Source of the DNA: Marinobacter nanhaiticus D15-8W
GTDB lineage: Bacteria; Pseudomonadota; Gammaproteobacteria; Pseudomonadales; Oleiphilaceae
DNA: 64,000 nt
Direction: 5' to 3'
Assembly (NCBI RefSeq): GCF_036511935.1
Contig: NZ_AP028879.1
Span: 1 to 64,000 of the forward strand
Under the pieces are notes generated by a model that did no database searches, had not been told where the DNA came from, and was given only the letters and a program-made list of their open reading frames with translations. Positions within the stretch are counted from its first letter, which is position 1. The number at the start of each line of letters is the position of its first letter. Below, one piece after another: positions 25,132 to 31,853 of the stretch. Position numbers and translations under genes: made by a program.

Positions 25132-25573
25132 AACCGCCCTGGCATTGATGCTGATACCGGGCATGGCGCTGGCCGGACAAGCCGAGCTTCAGACGCTACA
25201 GCCCATGCTGGCTCAGGCGGAAGAAGGGGCGCCCGCGCCTGTCGCTGAGCGTCAGCCAAAGGGGCCGACACCCAAGCCCGCAGCCATCGATGTAAACCCG
25301 CTCACGCTCTATGTGCGCACGGTATATCCGGACGATGTAAACACGGTTGGCGAGGCCGCGCAGTACCTGCTGCAGGCCTCTGGCTATCTACTGGTCACCG
25401 ACTACCCGGCGCCGTCCAGGGCGAAGCTAATCGCCGAGAAATCCATTCCGCCCATTGCCAAGGTGCATCGCACCATGCCGGTGATGGATGCCCTGCAGCT
25501 ACTGATCGGTGACGACAATTGGATTGTGGTGGACCACACCCACCGTCTTGTTTCATTCGCGGAGGAAAAGTAA
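25112..25573 (+). CDS. TcpQ/PilL-N-like exported protein
   Basis: A 153-residue protein with a signal peptide (MRSTLTKTALALMLIPGMALAG). After a Pro/Lys linker comes a domain with LTLYVRTVYPDDVNTVGEAAQYLLQASGYLLV and PVMDALQLLIGDDNWIVVDHTHRLVSF. This resembles the TcpQ/PilL2-type domain found in type IV pilus and conjugation gene sets, which binds peptidoglycan or secretin partners. It starts within virB10 and its stop overlaps the lipoprotein gene start, so it is an integral part of the operon. Such a protein is not part of the minimal VirB set. Confidence 0.6.
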   Translation: MRSTLTKTALALMLIPGMALAGQAELQTLQPMLAQAEEGAPAPVAERQPKGPTPKPAAIDVNPLTLYVRTVYPDDVNTVGEAAQYLLQASGYLLVTDYPAPSRAKLIAEKSIPPIAKVHRTMPVMDALQLLIGDDNWIVVDHTHRLVSFAEEK

Positions 25574-25767
25574 TGGTTTTGCGCCTTTCTATCGTCCTGG
25601 CCCTGGCCATCGCGGCAGGTGGCTGCAGCACCGTGGAAGTTTCCGGTACCGGCGACTTCTACACGCTGTCGGATCGGAATGTCATCGAGCGCGATCTGAC
25701 ACGGCCTGTCGGCATCAACAATGAGCCGGAGTACCCGAAGTACCACACCTTCCCGGCGCCGCTCTGA
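25573..25767 (+). CDS. virB7: Small VirB7-like lipoprotein
   Basis: A 64-residue protein with a lipoprotein signal peptide and lipobox AIAAGGC (Cys18). The short mature part (STVEVSGTGDFYTLSDRNVIERD...) is of the size of VirB7, which anchors VirB9 to the outer membrane. TAATG overlap with the preceding gene. It is placed after virB10 rather than between virB6 and virB8, so the name rests on size and lipobox only. The 20450 gene is an alternative candidate. Confidence 0.6.
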   Translation: MVLRLSIVLALAIAAGGCSTVEVSGTGDFYTLSDRNVIERDLTRPVGINNEPEYPKYHTFPAPL

Positions 25768-25777
25768 GGGATACGGA

Positions 25778-26449
25778 ATGTCCTTTCTGAAACGAACGTT
25801 CAGCGGCGCGGCCCTGTTGGTCGCGTTTAACGTTGCCCCGGCATTGGCTGACGACCTGTCCGATGAGAGGTTGCTGTATGCGGACCTGTTCGGCGGGAAG
25901 ACCGGCGCCACGACATCGACGGCGCCAGAGTCAGGTGAACGCTGGATATCGTTCGAGTCCGATGACCGGCAGGCCTGGAGCGCCGAACAGGTCAACGCCA
26001 TGCGGGAAGCCTTCAAGCCCAAGCCGGAGAAGGCCAAGCAACCAGCTGCCCAGGATCAGGGCGCAAGCCGCCCTTATGCGGCACTGGTTGAGCGGTACGC
26101 CAGGGAGGCCGGGCTTGACGTTGAGCTGGTGCACCGTGTGATCCAGCAGGAATCCGGCTATGACCCCACGGCCATTAGCTCAAAAGGAGCCAAGGGGCTG
26201 ATGCAGCTTATGGATAGCCTCTCTCAGCGCTGGAACATCAACCCGTTTGACCCCGAATCCAATATCAAGGTTGGCACCCGCTACCTCGCCGACCTGTTGA
26301 GCCGGTTTGGCAGCGTGGAATTGGCGCTTGCCGCCTATAACGCCGGGCCGGGCACGGTTGAGGAATACGGCGGCATTCCGCCATACCCGGAAACCGAGAA
26401 TTACGTGAGCACGATTACTGCTTCGCTAGGAGCGCCAGCGGGGCAGTAG
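25778..26449 (+). CDS. virB1: VirB1-like lytic transglycosylase
   Basis: A 223-residue exported enzyme: signal peptide (LLVAFNVAPALAD), a variable linker, then an SLT domain with the catalytic-Glu motif QESGYDPTAISSKGAKGLMQLM, GTRYLADLLSRFG and LALAAYNAGPGTVEEYGG. It opens peptidoglycan so that the transfer channel can cross. GAGGGATACGGA precedes the ATG. It is the last classical VirB gene of the operon. Confidence 0.9.
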   Translation: MSFLKRTFSGAALLVAFNVAPALADDLSDERLLYADLFGGKTGATTSTAPESGERWISFESDDRQAWSAEQVNAMREAFKPKPEKAKQPAAQDQGASRPYAALVERYAREAGLDVELVHRVIQQESGYDPTAISSKGAKGLMQLMDSLSQRWNINPFDPESNIKVGTRYLADLLSRFGSVELALAAYNAGPGTVEEYGGIPPYPETENYVSTITASLGAPAGQ

Positions 26450-26565
26450 TTGCAGTGGCCGAAAGCGTCTATGACGCCACGGTAGCGTCACCTGCCAAGT
26501 GGTGAGCCGAGCCGGGGGCAGCCCGGCACCCATCTTCAACATTGGGCAACAAGGAGAACGCCGTA

Positions 26566-27087
26566 ATGAAGAACAAAGTTTGTGCGGCCCTGGCCGCGCT
26601 CCTTTTGATGGTTGGGGGGACGACCACTGCACAGGCGGCGTCCCAGGATGAGTGCGCAATCTGGTTGTGTCTGCCGGGAGGTTTCCCGAGTGGTTGTTCG
26701 TCAGCCGCAAGCGCCATGCGGGACCGTCTGCGGGATTTCAAACCACCGCTTCCGTCGTTTTCCAGTTGTGCGGTCAGCGGCAACGTGGATATCCCTGGTG
26801 GTGGCTCAGTTCAAGGTAGCCAAATGACGCACGAGTACGGTTATGCAACTTACATTTCTTCCTATGAGGTTTGCGGAAGCTGGGTTGAAAGCGGCCCACC
26901 CAAGAATCGGACGCGACGTTGTACAGAATGGAACACTGTGCCCGGTCACTACGAGAAAGGAAGGTGCTGGGTAGACCGGGACGGCAATCACGATCCGGAG
27001 CACTGTGTTCCGAATCATGGTTTGCGGTACGTCGAGGTTTACATGGACGGCCAGCTTACCGGGCCGACGCATTGGTTTGAGCTTTAA
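26566..27087 (+). CDS. TrbM-like exported conjugation protein
   Basis: A 173-residue protein with a signal peptide ending AQAAS. The next segment ECAIWLCLPGGFP, followed by a conserved-looking helix and FKPPLPSFSSC, matches a conjugation-associated secreted family related to TrbM. Eight mature Cys point to disulfides. The C-terminal half (SYEVCGSWVESG, RRCTEWNTVPGHYEKGRCW) is unusual for TrbM and may be a separate small domain. AAGGAG lies nine bases before the ATG; a TTG at 26542 is weaker. It closes the operon before a strong terminator. Confidence 0.55.
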   Translation: MKNKVCAALAALLLMVGGTTTAQAASQDECAIWLCLPGGFPSGCSSAASAMRDRLRDFKPPLPSFSSCAVSGNVDIPGGGSVQGSQMTHEYGYATYISSYEVCGSWVESGPPKNRTRRCTEWNTVPGHYEKGRCWVDRDGNHDPEHCVPNHGLRYVEVYMDGQLTGPTHWFEL

Positions 27088-27095
27088 GTAAACCG

Positions 27096-27141
27096 GGTCA
27101 CACCGCGGCGTTCTCGAGTTCGCCCGGGTGTGACCTTTTTT
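27096..27141 (+). terminator. Rho-independent terminator of the virB operon
   Basis: GGTCACACC (27096-27104) pairs with GGTGTGACC (27127-27135) around GGCG/CGCC and a CTCGAG centre, followed by six T. It lies 9 bp after the last gene of the operon. The stem again contains GTGAC half-sites, linking terminators and dispersed repeats. Confidence 0.8.
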
Positions 27142-27146
27142 GTTGT

Positions 27147-27255
27147 GAGTGGGTGACAAATTCAACGTGCCGGCGAGATGGCCGTGTGACCCGCTGAAGT
27201 GGTGACAGCGATCGCCACCAGGTTTGCGGCTCTTGTGACCTGTCAGGCCGTAGGA
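27147..27255. repeat. GTGAC-rich dispersed repeat, copy 4 (shortened)
   Basis: It starts with GTGGGTGACAAATTC and includes GTGACCCGCTGAAGTGGTGAC, the AGCGATCGCCACC block and TTGTGACCTGTCAGGCCG. Compared with copies 1 and 2 the middle part is deleted between two TTGTGACC words, which is consistent with recombination between repeat units. Confidence 0.65.
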
Positions 27256-27423
27256 GGGTCAAGGGGTTGGTGCGGCCCGCAGCGCAGCGAGGACACGGCC
27301 CCTTGACGCTCTGGAGGACGTTTCACCCTCGGGTCCTGGGGAAGGACTGCTAGCGGCTGGCCTTCCCCATACCAAGCCATCGGTGGGGTCCAGGGCGCGG
27401 CCCTGGTCGCCCAACGGGCGAAA
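27256..27423. repeat. Repeat module B, copy 2
   Basis: A direct, near-identical copy of 4936-5107, beginning GTCAAGGGGTTGGTGCGGCC and ending CAACGGGCGAAA. As at 4936 it follows a GTGAC element without a gap. It leads into the OmpA-like lipoprotein gene and may contain its promoter, though no boxes stand out. Confidence 0.65.
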
Positions 27424-27456
27424 GCAGTTCAACAGCGAGCATATCGGAGATAAGGC

Positions 27457-28119
27457 ATGACAAAGAAAATCGTTTTGGCTGTCGGGCTCATTGCAGGATT
27501 AAGCGGTTGCATGACTCAGAATCCACACACAGGCGAGGAAGAAACGTCCAAGGCAACCATGGGTTCCATCATTGGTGCGGTGGCGGGCGCTGCTGTAGGC
27601 GCTGCTGCGAATCACGATGACCGGGGCAAGGGCGCCTTGATCGGCGCTGCTGCAGGAGCTGCTGCAGGGGGTGGTGTTGGCTATTACATGGATCGCCAGG
27701 AAGCGGAGCTTCGCCACAAGCTTGAAGGCACTGGCGTTCGCGTGAAGCGCGATGGCGACCAGATCAATCTTGTGATGCCCGGCGATATCACGTTCGACGT
27801 GAACGAATCCGCAGTGCGAGATGATTTCGTTGGCGTCCTTGATTCGGTGGCCGTGGTGCTCAAGGAGTATGACGACACGGCGATTCAGATCGATGGCCAC
27901 ACCGACAGCACCGGAAGCCGTGAATACAACCAGCGCCTGTCAGAGGCGCGAGCAACGGCTGTGCGTGACGTGTTGTTGGCCAATGATATCCAGATCGCCA
28001 GGACCCAGGTTACCGGCTACGGCGAAACCAAGCCGATTGCGAACAACTATTCAGATAAGGGTAGGGCCGAGAATCGGCGGGTTAATCTCAAGCTCATTCC
28101 ACTCACCGCGAGTCAATAG
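27457..28119 (+). CDS. OmpA-family peptidoglycan-binding lipoprotein
   Basis: A 220-residue lipoprotein with lipobox GLSGC (Cys18). A glycine-zipper region (IIGAVAGAAVGAAAN, IGAAAGAAAGGGVGY) may insert in the membrane. The C-terminal OmpA domain carries IQIDGHTDSTGSREYNQRLSEARA and TGYGETKPIANN, with the peptidoglycan-binding Asp/Arg pattern (GRAENRRVNL). Similar proteins accompany plasmid transfer regions and may brace the secretion channel or affect mating. GGAGATAAGGC precedes the ATG. Role in transfer is inferred from place. Confidence 0.8.
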   Translation: MTKKIVLAVGLIAGLSGCMTQNPHTGEEETSKATMGSIIGAVAGAAVGAAANHDDRGKGALIGAAAGAAAGGGVGYYMDRQEAELRHKLEGTGVRVKRDGDQINLVMPGDITFDVNESAVRDDFVGVLDSVAVVLKEYDDTAIQIDGHTDSTGSREYNQRLSEARATAVRDVLLANDIQIARTQVTGYGETKPIANNYSDKGRAENRRVNLKLIPLTASQ

Positions 28120-28132
28120 CTGATTGCTCGTT

Positions 28133-28189
28133 CATAAACAAAGGGTTGTCGGTTGTTATATTGATGTATTACGATGCCCTTTGTTTATG
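28133..28189 (+). promoter_or_regulatory. Promoter bracketed by a 13-bp inverted repeat
   Basis: CATAAACAAAGGG (28133-28145) and CCCTTTGTTTATG (28177-28189) are perfect inverted repeats. Between them lie TTGTCG (28146-28151), 18 bp and TACGAT (28170-28175), a plausible promoter for the HTH gene at 28208. The design is typical of an autoregulated HigA-type promoter. Confidence 0.65.
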
Positions 28190-28207
28190 TGATACCGGAG
28201 CAAAGCC

Positions 28208-28510
28208 ATGACTCCTAAGCATCCAGGGGAAATGATCGCTGAATACGTCAACAGCCAAGGGCTCAACAAGACCGAGCTGGTTAAGCGGTTGGGTTTGGCT
28301 CGCGTGAATTTCTACGCGCTCATGCGCGGTGATCTGCGCGTTACGCCTAAATGGGCGGTAGCGCTGGAAAAGGAGCTGGGTTTCGATGCAGAGCAGATGC
28401 TAGAGGCCCAGGCTGAGTACGATCTTTGGAAAGCGCGTGTCGCGCTGCAGGAATATCGTGCCGAGCAACCGGTACCCCAATCCAAACAGATGAGTTTCGC
28501 GATGGCGTAG
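28208..28510 (+). CDS. HigA/VapI-type XRE regulator without a visible toxin
   Basis: A 100-residue protein starting MTPKHPGEMIAEYV, the usual opening of HigA antitoxins. The helix-turn-helix covers about residues 14-60 (NKTELVKRLGLARVNFYALMRG... WAVALEKELG). A C-terminal tail (DLWKARVALQEYRAEQ) follows. No HigB-like gene lies immediately upstream, so it may be a solitary regulator. Its location just before the replication gene suggests a role in copy control or stability, but this is not shown. Confidence 0.75.
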   Translation: MTPKHPGEMIAEYVNSQGLNKTELVKRLGLARVNFYALMRGDLRVTPKWAVALEKELGFDAEQMLEAQAEYDLWKARVALQEYRAEQPVPQSKQMSFAMA

Positions 28511-28526
28511 CAGTAGAGCAGATACG

Positions 28527-28559
28527 AAAAAGCCCCGGTCGGCAAACCAGGGCTTTTTC
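28527..28559. terminator. Rho-independent terminator, bidirectional
   Basis: AAAAAGCCC (28527-28535) pairs with GGGCTTTTT (28550-28558), giving T runs on both strands. It follows the HTH gene by 17 bp and could also end an antisense transcript from the rep leader. Confidence 0.75.
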
Positions 28560-28604
28560 AAGAATAAGAGCATCAAGTTGGCGCTTGATGCCAAAAAGGT
28601 AGGT

Positions 28605-28671
28605 GGCAGGAAAACGCTACACACAACCTTCTCGTTGGACAGCGAGATTTTTAGTGTAGCGATTCCCTGCC
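28605..28671. ncRNA. Structured leader upstream of rep, possible copy-control RNA
   Basis: GGCAGG...CGCTACAC (28605-28622) pairs with GTGTAGCG...CCTGCC (28654-28671), and CTCGTT/AGCGAG forms an inner stem with loop GGAC. A further hairpin GCATCAAG/CTTGATGC lies at 28570-28591. ColE2-type rep genes are controlled by a short antisense RNA in this position. No promoter for such an RNA was confirmed, so the RNA itself is inferred. Confidence 0.4.
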
Positions 28672-28764
28672 CCTCGATCAACTATTGTTCGAAATAAGGG
28701 CAGAGATGACTGCGCATAAGAAGAAAGCAGTTACCTGCGAGGCCATGCCCGCAGGTTGCTGCAC

Positions 28765-29985
28765 ATGAAACAACAGTCAGCAACGGTTACGCCGCTCAAA
28801 CGGCGCCAGACGGCGTTTGGAAGGTTGCTTGATGAGGCTCCTTACCTTCCGCGATGCAGTGATAACAAGACCGCTGCAGTCGTTCGCCCGCGTGAATACG
28901 CGACCCGCTACCCCTATATGCAGGTCAACCGGCCCGGCATGGTGTCCTGGCTGGTTTTCGACCTCGACCATCCGAATCCGTTCGTTTGGGACGATGCGGG
29001 CCTTCCGGCGCCGAACTTCATCGTCTCCAACCGCAAGAGCCGAAAGGCTCACCTCTACTACGCCATTCCTCCGGTATGTACGAGCGAGCGCGGACGCTCC
29101 AAGCCGATCCAGTACCTGAAAGCGGTCTATGAGGCCATGGCGATCCGCCTGCAGGCCGACCCGTCCTATAGCGGTCCTGTCGCTAAAACACCGCACCACC
29201 CGTGGTGGTCAACAACGGAACTGCATAACCACGAATACCCGCTCGGTGAGCTGGCCGACTACCTCGACTTATCTGTTAAACCCCTCTGGAGCACCGGTCC
29301 TAACCTCAATGCCGTTGCCCATTCCCGGCATTGCACGTTGTTTGAAGAACTGCGCTTCTACGCCTATTCAGTGGTCGCCAGCGAGCGCGAGAGCGGCACA
29401 TATAGTCATTTCTGCAAGCTGCTGGAAGCCTACGCGCACAATCGAAACAACTTCCAGACGCGAGGCTTTGCCGCGCCGCTCACCATCGCCCAGGTCAAAG
29501 CGACCGTTAAAAGCGTCGCTCGCTGGACGTGGGACCGCTACACCGGTCGATCCGACTGTCATCGGGGCGTGATGGCCCTGGATGATTCCCTACCGATCTA
29601 TGAGCGCCAGCGCTTAGCGGCGCAGCGCACCCACCAGCGTCGGAGAACGGCCACCGAAGGTCGCATAAGAAAAGCCTGCAGAGAGCTGCACAAGACCGGC
29701 AGGAAGCTCACTCAAACCGCTGTGGCCACCGCTGCAGGCGTCGCCCGCCAAACCGTTGCCCGGTACCAGAAACTTTTCGATGAAGTGCTGCAGGAAACAG
29801 CGTCAGTGACGCCTATCCGGGCGTCATTTGCAGGCCATCGCGAGCCTGTTACATATGCTGTCTATCAGATATCTGCGGTGCTTCGAGTTAATCAATTGGG
29901 GCCGCTGTGCGGAAAGCTTATCGATTCCCTGGTTAAGGGCAGATTGAAGTTGCGGCTGTTTCCGTTAGGTCCGCCACCTGATTGA
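28765..29985 (+). CDS. rep: ColE2-type (Replicase/PriCT) replication initiator
   Basis: A 406-residue protein. The primase-like part contains TRYPYMQVNRPGMVSWLVFDLD, NFIVSNRKSRKAHLYYAI and HNHEYPLGELADYL; these match the plasmid Replicase family of ColE2-like Rep proteins, which make their own primer at the origin. The part around HRGVMALDDSLP fits the PriCT domain, and a helix-turn-helix follows (LTQTAVATAAGVARQTVARYQ). The ATG at 28765 has a poor ribosome binding site, expected if synthesis is restrained by the structured leader. In this family the origin usually lies just downstream of rep, so 29990-30400 is a candidate. Its presence argues that this half is or was an autonomous plasmid. 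Confidence 0.85.
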   Translation: MKQQSATVTPLKRRQTAFGRLLDEAPYLPRCSDNKTAAVVRPREYATRYPYMQVNRPGMVSWLVFDLDHPNPFVWDDAGLPAPNFIVSNRKSRKAHLYYAIPPVCTSERGRSKPIQYLKAVYEAMAIRLQADPSYSGPVAKTPHHPWWSTTELHNHEYPLGELADYLDLSVKPLWSTGPNLNAVAHSRHCTLFEELRFYAYSVVASERESGTYSHFCKLLEAYAHNRNNFQTRGFAAPLTIAQVKATVKSVARWTWDRYTGRSDCHRGVMALDDSLPIYERQRLAAQRTHQRRRTATEGRIRKACRELHKTGRKLTQTAVATAAGVARQTVARYQKLFDEVLQETASVTPIRASFAGHREPVTYAVYQISAVLRVNQLGPLCGKLIDSLVKGRLKLRLFPLGPPPD

Positions 29986-30003
29986 AGGTTCCACGGTTCT
30001 AAA

Positions 30004-30092
30004 GGTGACAGCAATCGTTACCAGGCTTACGGAACTTGTGACCCATGAGGGGTGACAGGTTCATTGGATCGAGGACGCGGCCGGGTGACCTT
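30004..30092. repeat. GTGAC-rich dispersed repeat, copy 5, next to rep
   Basis: AGGTGACAGCAATCG, ACTTGTGACCCATGAGGGGTGACA and GGGTGACC are spread over about 90 bp right after rep. The order of motifs follows the other copies with more base changes. Because it abuts rep it could be part of the replication origin. Confidence 0.55.
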
Positions 30093-30105
30093 TATCAAAG
30101 TACAT

Positions 30106-30126
30106 CCAGTATTTCGCAAATACCGG
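30106..30126. repeat. Palindrome CCAGTATTT-CGC-AAATACCGG downstream of rep
   Basis: Nine-base arms with one mismatch surround a CGC centre. It follows the GTGAC cluster after rep. A second imperfect palindrome (TCCCTACCA/TGGTTAGGGA) lies near 30311-30332. These are the only ordered structures in the ~400-bp space to the next gene, and either could be an origin or operator element. Confidence 0.45.
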
Positions 30127-30411
30127 ATCAGCGCTCACCTATCATGTGTCCGCCTACTCCCTGGTTCTGGTTGTACGCCAGGGTGGGCATGCCTTGAATT
30201 GATCTTTGCTTAGGAGTGGGCAGTTAGTTTGAAACAGTTAGGTTCACGTGGCTCTGAGTGTATCGATGAGTCTGTGCGGCATGGTTACTGGCGGGTATTA
30301 GGCTCTTTCTCCCTACCATATTGGTTAGGGAATTCTGAATTTAAAAGTGAATAAATACTTTTCTGGCAGGGTCGATTAGTACATAATTACTTTCAACTTG
30401 AGGATAAATCT

Positions 30412-30690
30412 ATGAACGAATCACTGAATCTAGTCCGTGAATTTAAAGCTTTCCGCGATACCGATGGTTTTTTCAAGGATGGTCTGGAAGCTTTGGCCAT
30501 TGCGATCCGTCATATCCAGTCCAGGGACGATATTCATGAATGTTTTATCGATCTGCCCGGCAAACTGTCAGTCATTGTTGACTTTAATGGCGGTGCGCCG
30601 ACATACCTTGTTAAGGAAAACGAAGCTTTGGATAACTTCAAGGAAACCACGCGTACTGGTGCTGTCGAGTATCTTGAGGGCAATTTGTGA
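30412..30690 (+). CDS. Hypothetical protein, 92 residues
   Basis: An acidic soluble protein starting MNESLNLVREFKAFRD, with FKDGLEALAIAIRHIQSRDDIHECFIDL and KLSVIVDFNGGAPTYLV. GAGG lies eight bases before the ATG. It overlaps the next gene by GTGA, so the two form a translationally coupled pair. No family recognised. Small acidic plasmid proteins of this kind may be antirestriction or regulatory proteins, but there is no motif to support either. Confidence 0.5.
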   Translation: MNESLNLVREFKAFRDTDGFFKDGLEALAIAIRHIQSRDDIHECFIDLPGKLSVIVDFNGGAPTYLVKENEALDNFKETTRTGAVEYLEGNL

Positions 30691-30989
30691 AGCTCAATTA
30701 TAGGCATCCTAAAACAGGGAAGCCTTCAACAGTGAATTTGCCTGATCACTGGGTAGATCTGTATTTAACTGTGGTGGTTGAGTCCGGGAAAGAAGATGCG
30801 GACCTGTCCTGCAGTAAGAAGCGCGCTACTGTGGAGCTGTTGGCTTGGTGTGTTGATAAATATTTCGATCCGACTACGCGTCCAACGAAGAAGCTACCCG
30901 ATCCGTCTGATTGTACGCTTACAAGCTACTGTGAAGCCTATATGGCCTCAGCCATCAAAGATCGATACTTGATTAAGACTGGTGGCTGA
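30687..30989 (+). CDS. Hypothetical protein with GTG start, 100 residues
   Basis: It starts with GTG overlapping the stop of the 30412 gene. The sequence opens KLNYRHPKTGKPSTVNLPDHWVDLYLTVV and contains helices around KKRATVELLAWCVDKYF and a late CTLTSYCEAYMASAIKDRYL. It is predicted to be soluble. No family recognised. Coupling to the gene upstream suggests that both products act together. Confidence 0.5.
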   Translation: MKLNYRHPKTGKPSTVNLPDHWVDLYLTVVVESGKEDADLSCSKKRATVELLAWCVDKYFDPTTRPTKKLPDPSDCTLTSYCEAYMASAIKDRYLIKTGG

Positions 30990-31137
30990 GAATGGTTTCT
31001 TTTACTCGAACGGTTATTTGATCAATTGATCGGTAGCATCTGTTGATCAGGCATCGAGATTAAGATTTGGACTACAGACAGGATGTTGGGCCCGCTTTAA
31101 AGTCGTGCCTCAATTCATAGGGAAATGGAGTTAAGGC

Positions 31138-31404
31138 GTGTCAGCAAAAATCTCAACAAGGATGGTTACTTTCGTTGCTCAATCAGCTTTCCTGGCGATG
31201 GCTACCGTTGCTCTATCAGGTTGTTTTAGCGATGAGCCGGTACACACAGCAGAGTGGTATAAAGAGCACGATTCTGATCGGCAGGAAAAGCTTAAGGCGT
31301 GCTCGGATAATCCTGGCGAGCTCAGAGATACACCCAACTGTGTAAACGCACTCCAGGCCGAACGAGTACTGTCCAGTGGTGAGCTTTTCGAGCTGGATTT
31401 TTAA
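31138..31404 (+). CDS. eexN: EexN-type entry-exclusion lipoprotein
   Basis: An 88-residue lipoprotein with GTG start. The signal peptide ends with lipobox VALSGC (Cys29). The mature part CFSDEPVHTAEWYKEHDSDRQEKLKAC... and DTPNCVNALQAE matches the EexN family, which prevents uptake of a second copy of the same plasmid class. Two mature Cys in addition to the lipidated one fit the family pattern. EexN is normally encoded inside or near the virB operon; here it lies 4 kb downstream, beyond rep. Confidence 0.8.
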   Translation: MSAKISTRMVTFVAQSAFLAMATVALSGCFSDEPVHTAEWYKEHDSDRQEKLKACSDNPGELRDTPNCVNALQAERVLSSGELFELDF

Positions 31405-31452
31405 ATGAGGCAGGCTTGCTTTGTGGCGGGCCGTTTCTCTTGGAGACTGGGT

Positions 31453-31716
31453 ATGTGGTTTCTGGCAACAACAACGAAAACACCGAAGTTCTTTTTAGCG
31501 AACGGATCGACGGTCGAAGCTGATATCGACTGGACCCATGAAAAGGTGACCTCAACGGGCCGTCTCTGGTCCGGCGCGCCCATGGTAGAGAGCCCGGCCC
31601 AGGCCATAGCTGCCCTGAATGCAAAAGGCGCGGTTTCCTTCAAAACCAAGCCAGAAGCCAAAGAGTTCGCCAAAACCTTGCCAGCCGGTGGCTGGAAATA
31701 CTATCGGATTAAATAG
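31453..31716 (+). CDS. Hypothetical protein, 87 residues
   Basis: It starts MWFLATTTKTPKFFLANGSTVEADIDW. GGAG lies seven bases before the ATG at 31453; an in-frame ATG at 31405 has no such site. It contains AQAIAALNAKGAVSFKTKPEAKEFAKTLPAGGWKYY, a compact alpha/beta pattern. It directly follows the eexN-like gene and ends at a GTGAC repeat. No family recognised. Confidence 0.5.
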   Translation: MWFLATTTKTPKFFLANGSTVEADIDWTHEKVTSTGRLWSGAPMVESPAQAIAALNAKGAVSFKTKPEAKEFAKTLPAGGWKYYRIK

Positions 31717-31723
31717 GTACCGG

Positions 31724-31853
31724 GTGACACCTGCAGCGAGCTGGCCGTGTGACTCGCGGACGTGGTGACAGCGATCGCCACCAGGTTTGCGGATCTTGTG
31801 ACCCATGGAGGTGACGCGGCCGCCGCGAGCTCACTGCCGCGGTGTGACCTCAC
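31724..31853. repeat. GTGAC-rich dispersed repeat, copy 6, rightmost
   Basis: It contains CGGGTGACACCTGCAG, GTGACTCGCGGACGTGGTGAC, the AGCGATCGCCACCAGG block, CTTGTGACCCATGGAGGTGACG and a terminal GGTGTGACCTC. It is the last copy; none was seen from 32 to 64 kb. It touches the 3' end of the umuC remnant. Confidence 0.65.
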
